Below the pieces are notes generated by a model. That model made no database searches and had not been told where the DNA came from. It saw nothing but the letters and a program-made list of their open reading frames with translations. A stretch of DNA of 56,892 bases, from contig DIWG01000060.1 in assembly GCA_002423465.1 (NCBI GenBank), forward strand, positions 1-56,892, given 5' to 3'. The stretch is from Syntrophaceae bacterium UBA6112. Its GTDB lineage: Bacteria > Desulfobacterota > Syntrophia > Syntrophales > UBA5619. Positions 23,401 to 32,754 of this stretch are shown piece after piece. Numbering within the stretch: the stretch's first letter is position 1; every line of letters begins with the position of its first letter. A program made the translations under genes and the position numbers.

Positions 23401-26400
23401 TCATCCTAATGCTGACCGGTGCACGTCACTATACCTGAATGACATTTGTCTGAGGGTGTCCAAATATTCCCGGTAACGATCCAGATAAAAGGACAGTCCT
23501 CTGGAAAAGTTTCTGCCGATAATGCCGTCCAGGAAAAGTTGACTGATTTCCCTTTCTCTCTGAAGAACGTATTGAGAACGGACGAAGCTCTGACATTCTT
23601 CAGGTGACATGGCCTGCATACGCTCCTTCAATACACTCCGGGCACGAGGCTGGTACATCCAAAAATAGAGAAGGTCCAGGGCATTGATAATGATGATCCT
23701 TTCAAGATCATTGGCTTCACTGCTGAGGGTCTGGATAAATTTTTTAGGGGATTCAAGCATTTCCAGAACATTCGTTTCCGGGAATAGAAGTTCAAGCCGG
23801 GCATAGGTATCGAAAAGCTGACAGAGTTTTGCCCGATAATCGATCTTCCGCATGCGCATGTTCTCATAGCGGTCGGCCAAGCCCTCGATGATGCCGGCCA
23901 CACAATCGGACGCCGCCTTGGAGATAATGGCGGCCCATTTCTGCAAGACATCGTTGATCCCGGCAACACCAACACCCATCAGGATGCTTCCGATGGCTGC
24001 ATTGAACAAGATGGCAAGCGGGATGGACAGGACGCTTCGGAAAAAATTTCCAAATACTGCACCGTGTGGCAAACCGCGGAAGGCATTGTGACTCGAGAGG
24101 TAGAGGCCATTGGCCAAGGCCATGACGGTATAAAGGAGAGAAGGATTCGTCGCGGTTGTGATCCCGAAAGTTCGATCCAGAATAACCGTTTTCACGATGT
24201 AATCAAGCAATGGAACAGAAAATCCGGTAAACAGAAGGGAATCGGTCAGTCGATCCCAGCTCACATAATCGTTCCAGCGAAGCAATGGGGAACGGCGGAA
24301 ACCTCCTCCACCGAGAACCGATTGGAGGATGTTACGCAATCCCGTGATGCCAAACCAGATGAAGGCTCCGCAGTATGCCAGGAACCACCATTCCTTGGTC
24401 AGGGCAAAGGTGAGGAACGCCGGGATAAAGCCGATCACGACCTTGATCGCATTCTTGATGCCGCTGTTCATATATCGCCAGGAGATCCCGGTCTTGGCTT
24501 GGGATATTTTATCGCTCAAATACAATTCATTCCCACCCTCCTCATGCAGTCCTCCCAGAGGGATGATATTTCCGGGTGTTTCCATCCGGGTGGCATTGTC
24601 TATGATTTCCCAGTCTTGTCGCCGTTCCTCACCCAAATGTTTCAGTCCCGGCATAAGATTGCCGAGATATTGGAACCATTTCTTCACCCCCCCTGATACG
24701 GCGTAGGGTACAAGGGTTGTACGCAGATAGACCGTCATCCGGATAGGAAGAACGAAGACCCTCGGTCCCAGGGTATGCCGAATTGCTTTTTGAGCCCGCC
24801 GTGTCAAGGTTTCCAGGATGACCAATCCCATGCCGTACCGGTGGAGGGATCGGCCGGTGGAATCGCTGCCGATGTACGATCCGAGCGGGACGGCCCGATA
24901 ATGGGATTGAAGCGTCGGGATGTTGCGGAGAATCTCGGTAAGCTTGGCACAACGCTCGTCGCGGTCTATCCGTTCCGACTTCTCGATGCGTTGGCGTATG
25001 TCGAGGATCATCCTCTTCAGTGTGATGACATTTCCCTCGTTGATGGCCCTGTGGAGCTCGCTGATATTCTCATAGTATGATGTTTTTCCATCGACATGGT
25101 CTTTGAGATTGAAGATTTCCAGATGAGTAATCATTCCTTGGCAGTCATAGAGCATCTCCAGGACATCTTCGACGCAGAGATCACTGAGATTAAGACAAAT
25201 CCGGTATCCTGAATGTAGATGGTCCAACCTCTGCAAGAGTTCACGGGGTGTCATGATGAAGAGTCTTGGGACGTCTCTTCCTGCAGGCGGGGAATTCTGA
25301 CCGGGTAGCGAAGGATTGCAGGTCGGTGCCAAGTATCGGACAACAATCGTCTCCGAATCGAATTCGTTCATTTTTACTACCAGCGCTTCCATCTGCCGGC
25401 GTTCCTCCGATTTTCCCTGGGAATAGCGGTTTCGAATTTCCGACACGCGCATCTTCATCAATGGAAGCAGACGACTATGGATGAATTCAGACAAGTGGAG
25501 AATCGATGCCTGCCCACCAGCCACAAAGGAGAGAAAATCGTTCATCTCCAATGGTTCGAGGTCAATTCCGAATTCTTCATTGATTGTCAATCGGTGCTTC
25601 CGGTTGAACTCCTGAAGAACATCAATTACATAACTCTTCTGGTATTCGGAGACCTGGCGCCCTTCCTCCATAAAAGCCTGAACATGCGAATCCGCTAAAA
25701 ATGAGAGAAAATCCTTTGCATCACAAAAACCTCTGGGCACCCATATCAATCGAACATTGCGCCCTCGAAACTGCGCTCCAACGGATACTCCGATGCGGAT
25801 GGTGATCCCCATAATCTCACCGGCCTTGAGGAGTTCGGAGGCCGCCTCTGCCGGTACATAGTTGTAGTAGTTTACGGTCAGCCGGCGGATTCCCTTGATC
25901 CACGCGTCCATGATCAGATGAGTCGGTGTTTTGCGCCCTTTGGTGTTGGCGTCGTGAACATGATCGTCAAAGGCGATCTGATTCCAATCTTCCGGCATTT
26001 CGAGAAGGTGGTACCTCTTCAATTCCCGGCGAATGAGACGCGGTTTTCCGGATACGGCCATGCGAAAATCGTGTGCGAGCTCGAGTTGTCGGGCTTGATC
26101 ACCCTGTTGTCGCACAAGTTCCTTGATGATCTGGAGAAGGACCCTTGCGGTATTCCTCCTCAACGAACTATGCGTAATGTTCATGACCTCATCGCGCAGT
26201 GTGTGCAGGGCGCTGAGTCGATCATCGGCTTTACCGATCTCCAGAGAATGAAGAAGGTTGATCATAGCATGCGCAATTCTGAACCCTTGAGATGCAACCA
26301 TCTCTTTGATGCCGTGGGGATTCAGGTAGGGATTCAGAAGATCATTGAAGTTCTTCCTCGATCCTTCTCGATTTAGAACATCTTGAATCATTTTTAGGAG

Positions 26401-26448
26401 GTCATGGTCCCTCTTATCGAATAGCAAGTTTTCAACCGATAATCTCAT
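23401..26448 (-). CDS. Large membrane protein with degenerate PHP-like N-terminal region
   Basis: This is a protein of 1015 residues. The first 150 residues are helical. Around residues 155-220 FDDHVHDANTKGRKTPTHLI and the stretch ending MGITIRIGVSV resemble the first part of a PHP phosphoesterase, but the second metal motif (TDH) reads TVNYY and GVE reads GVS. A long soluble middle follows, then several membrane spans at about 660-860 (AIKVVIGFIPAFLTFALT, GNFFRSVLSIPLAILFNAAI), then a helical C-terminus. An ATG 45 bases upstream is possible. It is downstream of a DUF47 gene with a 57-bp gap, so the two are likely cotranscribed. Function unknown; the PHP resemblance is by eye. Confidence 0.7.
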   Translation of the reverse strand: MRLSVENLLFDKRDHDLLKMIQDVLNREGSRKNFNDLLNPYLNPHGIKEMVASQGFRIAHAMINLLHSLEIGKADDRLSALHTLRDEVMNITHSSLRRNTARVLLQIIKELVRQQGDQARQLELAHDFRMAVSGKPRLIRRELKRYHLLEMPEDWNQIAFDDHVHDANTKGRKTPTHLIMDAWIKGIRRLTVNYYNYVPAEAASELLKAGEIMGITIRIGVSVGAQFRGRNVRLIWVPRGFCDAKDFLSFLADSHVQAFMEEGRQVSEYQKSYVIDVLQEFNRKHRLTINEEFGIDLEPLEMNDFLSFVAGGQASILHLSEFIHSRLLPLMKMRVSEIRNRYSQGKSEERRQMEALVVKMNEFDSETIVVRYLAPTCNPSLPGQNSPPAGRDVPRLFIMTPRELLQRLDHLHSGYRICLNLSDLCVEDVLEMLYDCQGMITHLEIFNLKDHVDGKTSYYENISELHRAINEGNVITLKRMILDIRQRIEKSERIDRDERCAKLTEILRNIPTLQSHYRAVPLGSYIGSDSTGRSLHRYGMGLVILETLTRRAQKAIRHTLGPRVFVLPIRMTVYLRTTLVPYAVSGGVKKWFQYLGNLMPGLKHLGEERRQDWEIIDNATRMETPGNIIPLGGLHEEGGNELYLSDKISQAKTGISWRYMNSGIKNAIKVVIGFIPAFLTFALTKEWWFLAYCGAFIWFGITGLRNILQSVLGGGGFRRSPLLRWNDYVSWDRLTDSLLFTGFSVPLLDYIVKTVILDRTFGITTATNPSLLYTVMALANGLYLSSHNAFRGLPHGAVFGNFFRSVLSIPLAILFNAAIGSILMGVGVAGINDVLQKWAAIISKAASDCVAGIIEGLADRYENMRMRKIDYRAKLCQLFDTYARLELLFPETNVLEMLESPKKFIQTLSSEANDLERIIIINALDLLYFWMYQPRARSVLKERMQAMSPEECQSFVRSQYVLQREREISQLFLDGIIGRNFSRGLSFYLDRYREYLDTLRQMSFRYSDVHRSALG

Positions 26449-26505
26449 GGCAATCTCTCTGTGTGATCGACTGATGAACAAACCAAAACGCATTTTAGAA
26501 TCGAC

Positions 26506-27162
26506 CTACAACATGCGTTTGCTGACATATATGTTTAAACGATCCGCAATATCCTCCGCATCGTCGGCTATCTTGTCTATCTGTTTTACAAAGAAACGAA
26601 GTTGCATCTTGTGGCTTAGATTGAGGTCCTCCCTGGAAAATATTGCCCGCTGGAGCCTCGTGGATATTTTGTCCGTTTCCTTCTCCCAGAAGGAGACTTT
26701 ATGGATATGGTCCGCAACAGAACAAATATCGTCGAAAAAGGCACGGCAGGAACGGACTTCGGCCTCCACAGCCTCCACCGAATATTCGAGGAGCTCCCTG
26801 AAGTCATGATGAAATTCTTCTTCAATCACTGGATGTTCGATCTCTAACTGAGAAATCAAGTCTTTGAATTGATTCAGCAGAAGATCCATATTCTCAAGCA
26901 GTTCCAGAACATCAGTACGAGATTCGGGAATCAGCGTCTTACGGTAGAGCGTCTCCTGGATTGAGCGCCGAAGCATGTCCCCTCGCTTCTCCGTATCCCG
27001 GATGCATGTGAGTGAAGCTGTAAATGAATCCAGATTCCCCTTCAGATAGGCATCGACCCCGCTCTTGCAGAACATACCCGCTTCACTGATTTGATCTGTC
27101 AATTCATGAATCTGCTTTCCGATATCCATTTCTTTTTTGAGGATTCCGATTCTCATAAACAT
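26506..27162 (-). CDS. DUF47/PhoU-like helical protein
   Basis: This 218-residue all-helical protein begins near MRIGILKKEMDIGKQIHELT. It has the DUF47 pattern of acidic E/D-rich heptads (CIRDTEKRGDMLRRSIQETL, EKETDKISTRLQRAIF and FVKQIDKIADDAEDIADRL) that bind metal clusters in PhoU relatives. DUF47 genes usually neighbour Pit phosphate permeases; here the partner is instead the 1015-residue membrane protein. GGAG lies before the ATG at 27162, and 27156 is an equally good start. Likely a regulator or partner of that membrane protein. Confidence 0.85.
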   Translation of the reverse strand: MFMRIGILKKEMDIGKQIHELTDQISEAGMFCKSGVDAYLKGNLDSFTASLTCIRDTEKRGDMLRRSIQETLYRKTLIPESRTDVLELLENMDLLLNQFKDLISQLEIEHPVIEEEFHHDFRELLEYSVEAVEAEVRSCRAFFDDICSVADHIHKVSFWEKETDKISTRLQRAIFSREDLNLSHKMQLRFFVKQIDKIADDAEDIADRLNIYVSKRML

Positions 27163-27576
27163 AATTCTCCATTAAGACATGTTCAGTAAAAAGAAATACA
27201 GCTCCTCCAATATTGGCGCCTTCCATCGTGGCGAAAAATCCTTTTCGGCCCGCTCCATCATACTCAACCAACAACACTGAATCTGGAACCTAATCCAGAT
27301 GAACAACTATCCGCATATGTCTAATTATTGTATTGTGTTAACGCGGATAGAATGTGGTTCTGAGGCAATATATCTCAGGATAAAACAAAAGGGAATGTTA
27401 GAAGATTTTATATTTAGTACATGGTCGATATCTTATATGAAAAACGAAGAAAGGTGGCGGGAGAAGAATTCGGAAAGTAAATTTTTTACTTTTTATATCG
27501 TTTATTTACAAATATTTTTCATTGTAATTCAATAGGGCATATTGGAATATCTTATATAAAACATGAAGAATATCTA
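27163..27576. other. AT-rich intergenic region, no gene recognised
   Basis: This stretch of about 410 bp lies between two minus-strand genes. An open frame at 27299-27535 on the plus strand has no ribosome-binding site and a composition typical of chance in AT-rich DNA. No hairpin terminator or tRNA was seen. It must contain the promoter of the DUF47 operon. Confidence 0.55.
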
Positions 27577-29238
27577 TCAAGGTAAAGAGAGCAAATAGGA
27601 GCGAAGGTTGACGCCTTGCTTGTTCATTCCCAGTTTCTTCCGAATGTGGTATCTGTGAAGATCAACGGACCCAGGAGATATATTCAATAATAACCCGATT
27701 TCTTTTGTTGTCTTCCCATCTTTGATTAAACTGGCCACTTGAATTTCTTTGGGCGTCAGATCAATGTATCGAGATGAAATGCTTGTTAAAAAAGGCGATA
27801 TGATATCACTCAGATGTGCTTCCATGGTTTCAATGCAAGCCTTTTGCTCTGGATTCGGTTGACTCTTTTTCAATTTTTCCACATAGGGAATGATCTGATC
27901 CTTGACATTCGTTAAAAACATCTCTTCCATCTCTTTCTTATCTGCTTCCCTTTGTTTGAGCAACACCTTCAGGGCAGTGTTGACCTCTTCCAGATTCTTG
28001 GACTTCATTTCAAGTTCGGTTTCGCGTGCCCTCAGATCATCTTCCGCTTGCTTCCGTTGGGTGATATCCGTACTAACTCCAATCAATTGTTCAATATCCC
28101 CTTCCTCGTTCTTCAATGGAATTCTGATACTGAGGACCCAATGGGGATTGCCATCGGCATCCATAAAATTCTCTTCTCGCTCAATCCGAGCTTTTTCATG
28201 GCTGAGCAAAGAGATTTCGGCCTGTTGGATAATTCTTACAAGATCAGAATCGGACGTAAGATCTTGAATCTTCCTCCCAATCAATTTTTCCGGCGAGATT
28301 CCAAGTGTATCGGCAAAAATTCGATTGGCGAGGACAATCCGGTTTTCTTTGTCGATGACATAGATCAAATTGGGGTTCGCATCGATTACATTTCTTAGAA
28401 ATGCCCGGTGTCTCTCAATCCTTTTCCGCGCATTCAAACGTTCAGTGATGTCTCTCACAGCCGACAGACGCACTCTTTTTCCGTACCAAGTAACCTTGGA
28501 AATTGAAATTTCCACAGGGAAATTACTTCCGTCTTTTCTTCGATTAAAGATAAATTCGTTTAGTATTTCCTGTCCCTCCTGCCTTATTGAAGTGTCCATA
28601 CCCTTTGAAATTAGATCCCCGCTCCTCATGCCCAAAAATTCCTCGCGATAAAATCCATAGAGATTTTCCGCGGCAGCGTTCACTTCGAGAATTTGATCCG
28701 AATTTTCGTCAATCAGAAACAGGGCATCCGATTCCAATTCAAATAGCTGACGGTAACGTTCTTCGCTTTCCTTCAGAATAATCTGCGCCTGCTTTCTCGC
28801 AACGAGTTCATTCATGCTTTTTTGGTAAAGAATTTCTATTTGCTTAAGCGGAAAGTAGGCACCAAAAGAGGCCACCATTCCAGCAAAAACGATTGTAATG
28901 ATATGGGATTGCCAAAGAATAAGGTCTGCAAAAATCGCTTGTTTAATCACCTCATAGATGGAAAAGAACACGCATGTGACGAGGGCAATTTTCAGAAGTA
29001 CGGGAATCAGCTTTCTAAATAATTGTTTATTATCAAATTCACCTTCCTTCACTTTTTCCGTCGTCAGCATATTTTTCTCATCACTCGCCGGAGGTTTCAG
29101 TACAGCTTCGTTTTCGAGAGTCTTCTTTGTTGAATTTTCATCGAGAATCTGATTACATAGATTCATCAACTCGCCGAGTTTCTTCTCCATTGAACTGGTC
29201 GGCATCTCGTCCCCCATCGTGGTAGTTTTCTGTATCAT
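27577..29238 (-). CDS. Membrane-bound PAS-PAS-LuxR transcriptional regulator
   Basis: In this 553-residue protein an N-terminal soluble part precedes two membrane helices at about 78-125 (LLKIALVTCVFFSIYEVI and IITIVFAGMVASFGAYFPL). PAS domain 1 is at about 160-270 (YRQLFELESDALFLIDENSD) and PAS domain 2 at about 285-400 (LIYVIDKENRIVLANRIFAD), ending in a PAC-like DITQRKQAEDDL. A coiled coil leads to a C-terminal LuxR/GerE helix-turn-helix (LTPKEIQVASLIKDGKTTKE then IGLLLNISPGSVDLHRYHIR). It has no receiver or kinase domain, so it would sense a signal and bind DNA directly from the membrane. Targets are unknown. Confidence 0.88.
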   Translation of the reverse strand: MIQKTTTMGDEMPTSSMEKKLGELMNLCNQILDENSTKKTLENEAVLKPPASDEKNMLTTEKVKEGEFDNKQLFRKLIPVLLKIALVTCVFFSIYEVIKQAIFADLILWQSHIITIVFAGMVASFGAYFPLKQIEILYQKSMNELVARKQAQIILKESEERYRQLFELESDALFLIDENSDQILEVNAAAENLYGFYREEFLGMRSGDLISKGMDTSIRQEGQEILNEFIFNRRKDGSNFPVEISISKVTWYGKRVRLSAVRDITERLNARKRIERHRAFLRNVIDANPNLIYVIDKENRIVLANRIFADTLGISPEKLIGRKIQDLTSDSDLVRIIQQAEISLLSHEKARIEREENFMDADGNPHWVLSIRIPLKNEEGDIEQLIGVSTDITQRKQAEDDLRARETELEMKSKNLEEVNTALKVLLKQREADKKEMEEMFLTNVKDQIIPYVEKLKKSQPNPEQKACIETMEAHLSDIISPFLTSISSRYIDLTPKEIQVASLIKDGKTTKEIGLLLNISPGSVDLHRYHIRKKLGMNKQGVNLRSYLLSLP

Positions 29239-29470
29239 TCGTTAATGGATTGAATCGGTGACAGATTAGAAGAAAATCGCATAAAGTTTATTGCACCTCT
29301 TCCCTTTTCAACACGCGCCATCGAAGTCCGAAAAGAACCGGTTAAGCATCCATTATTCTCGATTCTCGTATCCATTTGAAGGCAACAATCTTATTATATA
29401 TACATATATCATATTTCGGCGGCTTTCTGCAATTTTCATCTAACGTTATTGCACTATTGGGCTTTCGGCC

Positions 29471-29653
29471 ATGAGAATTTCCATTGTCAAAGGGATAAGA
29501 CCTATCATCGCGGAGAAAGCCTTGCTTTTCGGCAAGGCCTTCGGCCAGACGCCTCAATACTGGATTAACTTGCAGGCGACCTATGACTTCAAAATGGCCG
29601 AAAAGGTTGTCGGCAGCAGGATCGCTGGAATCCAAGAACTTGCACATGCATGA
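29471..29653 (+). pseudogene. higA: 3' fragment of a HigA-type antitoxin gene
   Basis: The reading IVKGIRPIIAEKALLFGKAF then GQTPQYWINLQATYDFKMAE and the end GSRIAGIQELAHA matches the C-terminal two thirds of HigA/XRE-type antidotes. The first helix-turn-helix half is missing, and no higB toxin is recognisable beside it. The ATG at 29471 only happens to open the frame. Confidence 0.7.
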
Positions 29654-29688
29654 TGAAAGGGTAGGCTTCAAACTCAAAGTCAAATTGG

Positions 29689-29817
29689 CTCCTTACGCTT
29701 CCCTCGGAGGTCGTCCATTTTTTTGACCCCGAGAGGATAATATTCATGAACGCGAACACCCCTGAAGACTTCCTGAATATTTTGTTCCGCTCACCCGCGG
29801 GGACACTGCAGCATTAG
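29689..29817 (+). pseudogene. 3' fragment of a mobA-like gene
   Basis: The reading LLTLPSEVVHFFDPERIIFM then NANTPEDFLNILF aligns position by position with the C-terminus of the intact MobA in this window (LLTLSPEVIHSFDPEETMFL then NVNTPKDLQNL). Only about 33 matching codons remain, with no start, followed by an extended tail to a stop at 29817. It is a decayed duplicate or the relic of a second mobA. Confidence 0.75.
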
Positions 29818-29896
29818 GTCTGCGTTTACTCGCAATGCCATTAGACATTTTCAATAGAACGTGTTAAGGAGCCCAAAAAATAAGGAGGGGTACTCT

Positions 29897-31240
29897 ATGG
29901 AAGGCGGAAAAACGTTCAATCGTTGGCTCATCGTCGTCGGCGCGTTGTTGATCCAGGTCAGTCTCGGCGCCATCTACATCTACAGCGTCTTCAAACCCGG
30001 CCTCAAGGCCCGCTTTCCCGACTGGAGCAGTACGGACGTGGCGCTCCCGTCGATGCTGGTCCTGCTCTTCTTCGGCCTGGCTACGATCTTTGCCGGCCGC
30101 GTCCAGGACAAGATCGGCCCGCGCTACGTCGCGATGACGGGGGCGGTCCTGCTCGGTCTCGGGCTTTTGCTGGCATCCTATTCAAATAGCCTGTTCATGT
30201 TCACACTCGGCTTTGGGATCATCGGGGGGCTCGGAATCGGCACCGCCTATGTCTGCCCGATCGCAACCTGCGTGAAGTGGTTCCCCGACAAACGGGGCCT
30301 CATCTCGGGGCTTGCGGTCGCCGGCTTCGGCGGCGGCGGCCTCGTCTTCGCCCCCGTGGCGAAATCCCTGATCCTCTCCGTCGGCGTCATGAACACGTTC
30401 CTCTATCTGGGCGGCATCTTTTTCGTCGTTGTCATGATCGGCGCGCAGTTCATGATCAATCCCCCGGCCGGCTACTGCCCGCCGGGCTGGACGCCGCCAA
30501 AGGCTACCGGCGCCGGCGGCGCCCCGGGATGTGCCGTCGGAGTCGACTACACGTGGCAGCAGATGGTCAAAACGCCCCAGTTCTGGCTCCTCTGGATCAC
30601 CTACTTCGCCGGCTGCTCGGCCGGGTTCCTGATCATCATGAACACGGTCAACATCTGGCAGTCCGTTTCCATCCTCAACCTGGCGCCGCAATTCCCTACC
30701 ATCCCCAAGGATATGTATCTGGAGATCCTGACCAAGGGAACGACAGCCGTCATGGCCATTTCGGTGGTGAACGCGCTGGGACGCATTGTCTGGGGGAAGA
30801 TCTCGGACAGCATCGGCCGGAAAAACACCCTCTACATCATGTTTCTCTATGGCGGCGTGGTCATGCTCTCCCTGAACTGGCTGACATCCTTCCCGCTGTT
30901 CCTCTTCGGCGTCATGTCCGTAGGTTTCTGTTTCGGCGGTTTTCTGGGCCTCTACCCCGCCGTGACGGCAGACTATTTCGGAACGAAACACATGGGAGTC
31001 AATTACGGCTGCATGTTCATGGCCTACGGTATGGCGGGACTCTTCGGACCCTGGATCGCCCCAAAACTGATGAAGGTTGTCCAGGAAGTCCCGTTCGAGA
31101 GCCTGGTGGCGGGCGTCGTCTCGACGGGGAAATATCCGGCGGGGAACTACATCGCCTCGTTCGTCATCGCTGGGTTAATGTGTCTGGCATCGATTATCCT
31201 GGTCTGGATCGTCAAGCCGCCTGAAGGGAAAAAAGGCTGA
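29897..31240 (+). CDS. MFS transporter, oxalate/formate antiporter (OFA) family
   Basis: This 447-residue protein has 12 predicted membrane spans. It begins MEGGKTFNRWLIVVGALLIQ after AAGGAGGGGTACTCT, which sets the start. The OFA-type first helix (GAIYIYSVFKPGLKARFPDW), FAGRVQDKIGPRYVAMTG and the second-half GRIVWGKISDSIGRKN loop are all present. An extended loop near residue 200 is rich in Pro/Gly. OFA members move small carboxylates; formate, oxalate, lactate and others are possible. It converges on an NtrC-type gene with a terminator hairpin between. Formate export would suit the C1 operon downstream, but that is inference. Confidence 0.88.
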   Translation: MEGGKTFNRWLIVVGALLIQVSLGAIYIYSVFKPGLKARFPDWSSTDVALPSMLVLLFFGLATIFAGRVQDKIGPRYVAMTGAVLLGLGLLLASYSNSLFMFTLGFGIIGGLGIGTAYVCPIATCVKWFPDKRGLISGLAVAGFGGGGLVFAPVAKSLILSVGVMNTFLYLGGIFFVVVMIGAQFMINPPAGYCPPGWTPPKATGAGGAPGCAVGVDYTWQQMVKTPQFWLLWITYFAGCSAGFLIIMNTVNIWQSVSILNLAPQFPTIPKDMYLEILTKGTTAVMAISVVNALGRIVWGKISDSIGRKNTLYIMFLYGGVVMLSLNWLTSFPLFLFGVMSVGFCFGGFLGLYPAVTADYFGTKHMGVNYGCMFMAYGMAGLFGPWIAPKLMKVVQEVPFESLVAGVVSTGKYPAGNYIASFVIAGLMCLASIILVWIVKPPEGKKG

Positions 31241-31262
31241 CGTCGCCACATAACCAACCTCA

Positions 31263-31300
31263 CTGCCGGGGGATTCGTTCTTCAAACGAATCCCCGGCAG
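31263..31300. terminator. Bidirectional terminator between MFS and NtrC-type genes
   Basis: CTGCCGGGGGATTCGTT and AACGAATCCCCGGCAG form a stem of about 16 bp with one bulged G and a short loop, between two converging genes. Short T/A runs flank it. Confidence 0.8.
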
Positions 31301-31305
31301 TAAAC

Positions 31306-32754
31306 TCATAACTTCTTCAAACGTCCCTCCAGCACCCGCCGCGACACTCTTAGGTAATTTGCCGTTCTCGTCCGGTTGCCTTCGTGCCTTTCGAGGGCCA
31401 TGCTGATGATCTTTCGATTGAACGCCTCAATATCCAGACCCCCTTCCGGCAACTGGAAATCCCCGTCTCCCGGAACAGACACCTCCGGCGCCTGTTTTCC
31501 ACGGACGGCGGCGCCGTCGCGGATGAAGGCGAGATCATTCAGATCCGCACGGTCCGAGACCTGCATCAGGACCAGCCGCTCCATCGCGTTCTTGAGTTGT
31601 CGGACATTCCCCGGCCATTCAAAGGAGAGGAGGAACTTCTCCGCCGCCGCCGTGAAACCGCCGAACTTCTGCCCCCGCCGCCGGGATGCCCTCTGTGCGA
31701 ACCGAAACGCCAGGGGTGGGATGTCCTCCCGCCTTTCCCGGAGCGGGGGAATCCGGATATGCCCCATGTTCACCCGGTAGAAGAGGTCGAGACGAAACCT
31801 CTTTTCCTCCACTTCCCGTTCGAGATCCTTGTTCGTCGCCGAGATGATTCGGATGTCCACCGGAATTTCCTGGATCCCGCCCAGCCGGTAGATTTTTTTC
31901 TCCTCGAGAACCCGAAGGAGCTTGACTTGGACGCCCTGCGGCAACTCACCGATTTCGTCGAGGAAAAGCGTCCCGCCGTTGGCCGCCTCGATCTTTCCCA
32001 TCTGCCCGCGGGTCGTGGCACCCGTGTAGGCGCCCGGGTCATGACCGAAGAGCTCCCCTTCGAAGAGCTCCTGGCTGATGGCCCCGCAGTTGATCGCCAC
32101 AAAAGGAAGAACGGCGCTGCTCCCCCCGAAGTAATGAATGTACCGGGCGATCAGCTCCTTCCCCGTGCCGCTCTCCCCTTCGATCAGAACCGGGATCTCC
32201 CGATCCGTGCTGTATTTTTCCGCCTGGGCTACGACATGGCGCATCGCCTCGGAAAAGACGCCGAGACCGTCCAGTCCGACCTCTTCCAGATAGGCCTCCC
32301 GGAGCCGTTCCACCTCCCCCCGGGCCGCCTGCGTCTCGATCCCGACCCGTTCCTGAAATTCCTGCTTCAGAAGCCGATAGTTGTTCCGCAGGGCCAGATA
32401 GGCCGCCGATCGTTCAATCACGATGGCCAGCTCCCGGACGTCGATCGGTTTCTGGAGGTAATCAAAAGCCCCGTATTTGAGCGCCTTGATGGCGCTGGTT
32501 GTATCCCCGTGGCCGGTCACGACGATCACGTCCACGGGCGACTTCTCGATCACCTTGATCCGCCGCAGGAGCTCCAGACCATCGATCTCGGGCATCCGGA
32601 TATCGGTAATGACAAGCTGGATTTCCCGGGAGTGGAATTCCCGAAGCGCCTCCATGCCGTCGGCAGCGCAAGTGACGGTATGTCCAAGTTTTTCCAGAAA
32701 ATGCGCGAGGCTTTTTCGGACATCCGCCTCATCGTCGATCAGAAGGATGTTCAA
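31306..32754 (-). CDS. Sigma-54-dependent response regulator (NtrC family)
   Basis: This 482-residue protein has a receiver domain at 1-120 (MNILLIDDEADVRKSLA; phosphorylation site in VITDIRMPEIDG; switch lysine in LQKPIDV). The AAA+ domain is at about 165-395 with Walker A GESGTGKE, sigma-54 contact loop GAYTGA (a variant of GAFTGA) and Walker B GGTLFLDEIGELP. A Fis-type helix-turn-helix closes the C-terminus (ERHEGNRTRTANYLRVSRRV). It overlaps the kinase gene by four bases, so the pair is coupled. Candidate targets are the neighbouring carboxylate transporter or the TRAP/C1 operon. No convincing -24/-12 promoter was found there. Confidence 0.93.
   Translation of the reverse strand: MNILLIDDEADVRKSLAHFLEKLGHTVTCAADGMEALREFHSREIQLVITDIRMPEIDGLELLRRIKVIEKSPVDVIVVTGHGDTTSAIKALKYGAFDYLQKPIDVRELAIVIERSAAYLALRNNYRLLKQEFQERVGIETQAARGEVERLREAYLEEVGLDGLGVFSEAMRHVVAQAEKYSTDREIPVLIEGESGTGKELIARYIHYFGGSSAVLPFVAINCGAISQELFEGELFGHDPGAYTGATTRGQMGKIEAANGGTLFLDEIGELPQGVQVKLLRVLEEKKIYRLGGIQEIPVDIRIISATNKDLEREVEEKRFRLDLFYRVNMGHIRIPPLRERREDIPPLAFRFAQRASRRRGQKFGGFTAAAEKFLLSFEWPGNVRQLKNAMERLVLMQVSDRADLNDLAFIRDGAAVRGKQAPEVSVPGDGDFQLPEGGLDIEAFNRKIISMALERHEGNRTRTANYLRVSRRVLEGRLKKL

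Noticed and set aside
27299..27535. 78-residue open frame in the AT-rich gap
   Set aside because: No ribosome-binding site, no family, composition typical of chance in AT-rich DNA.
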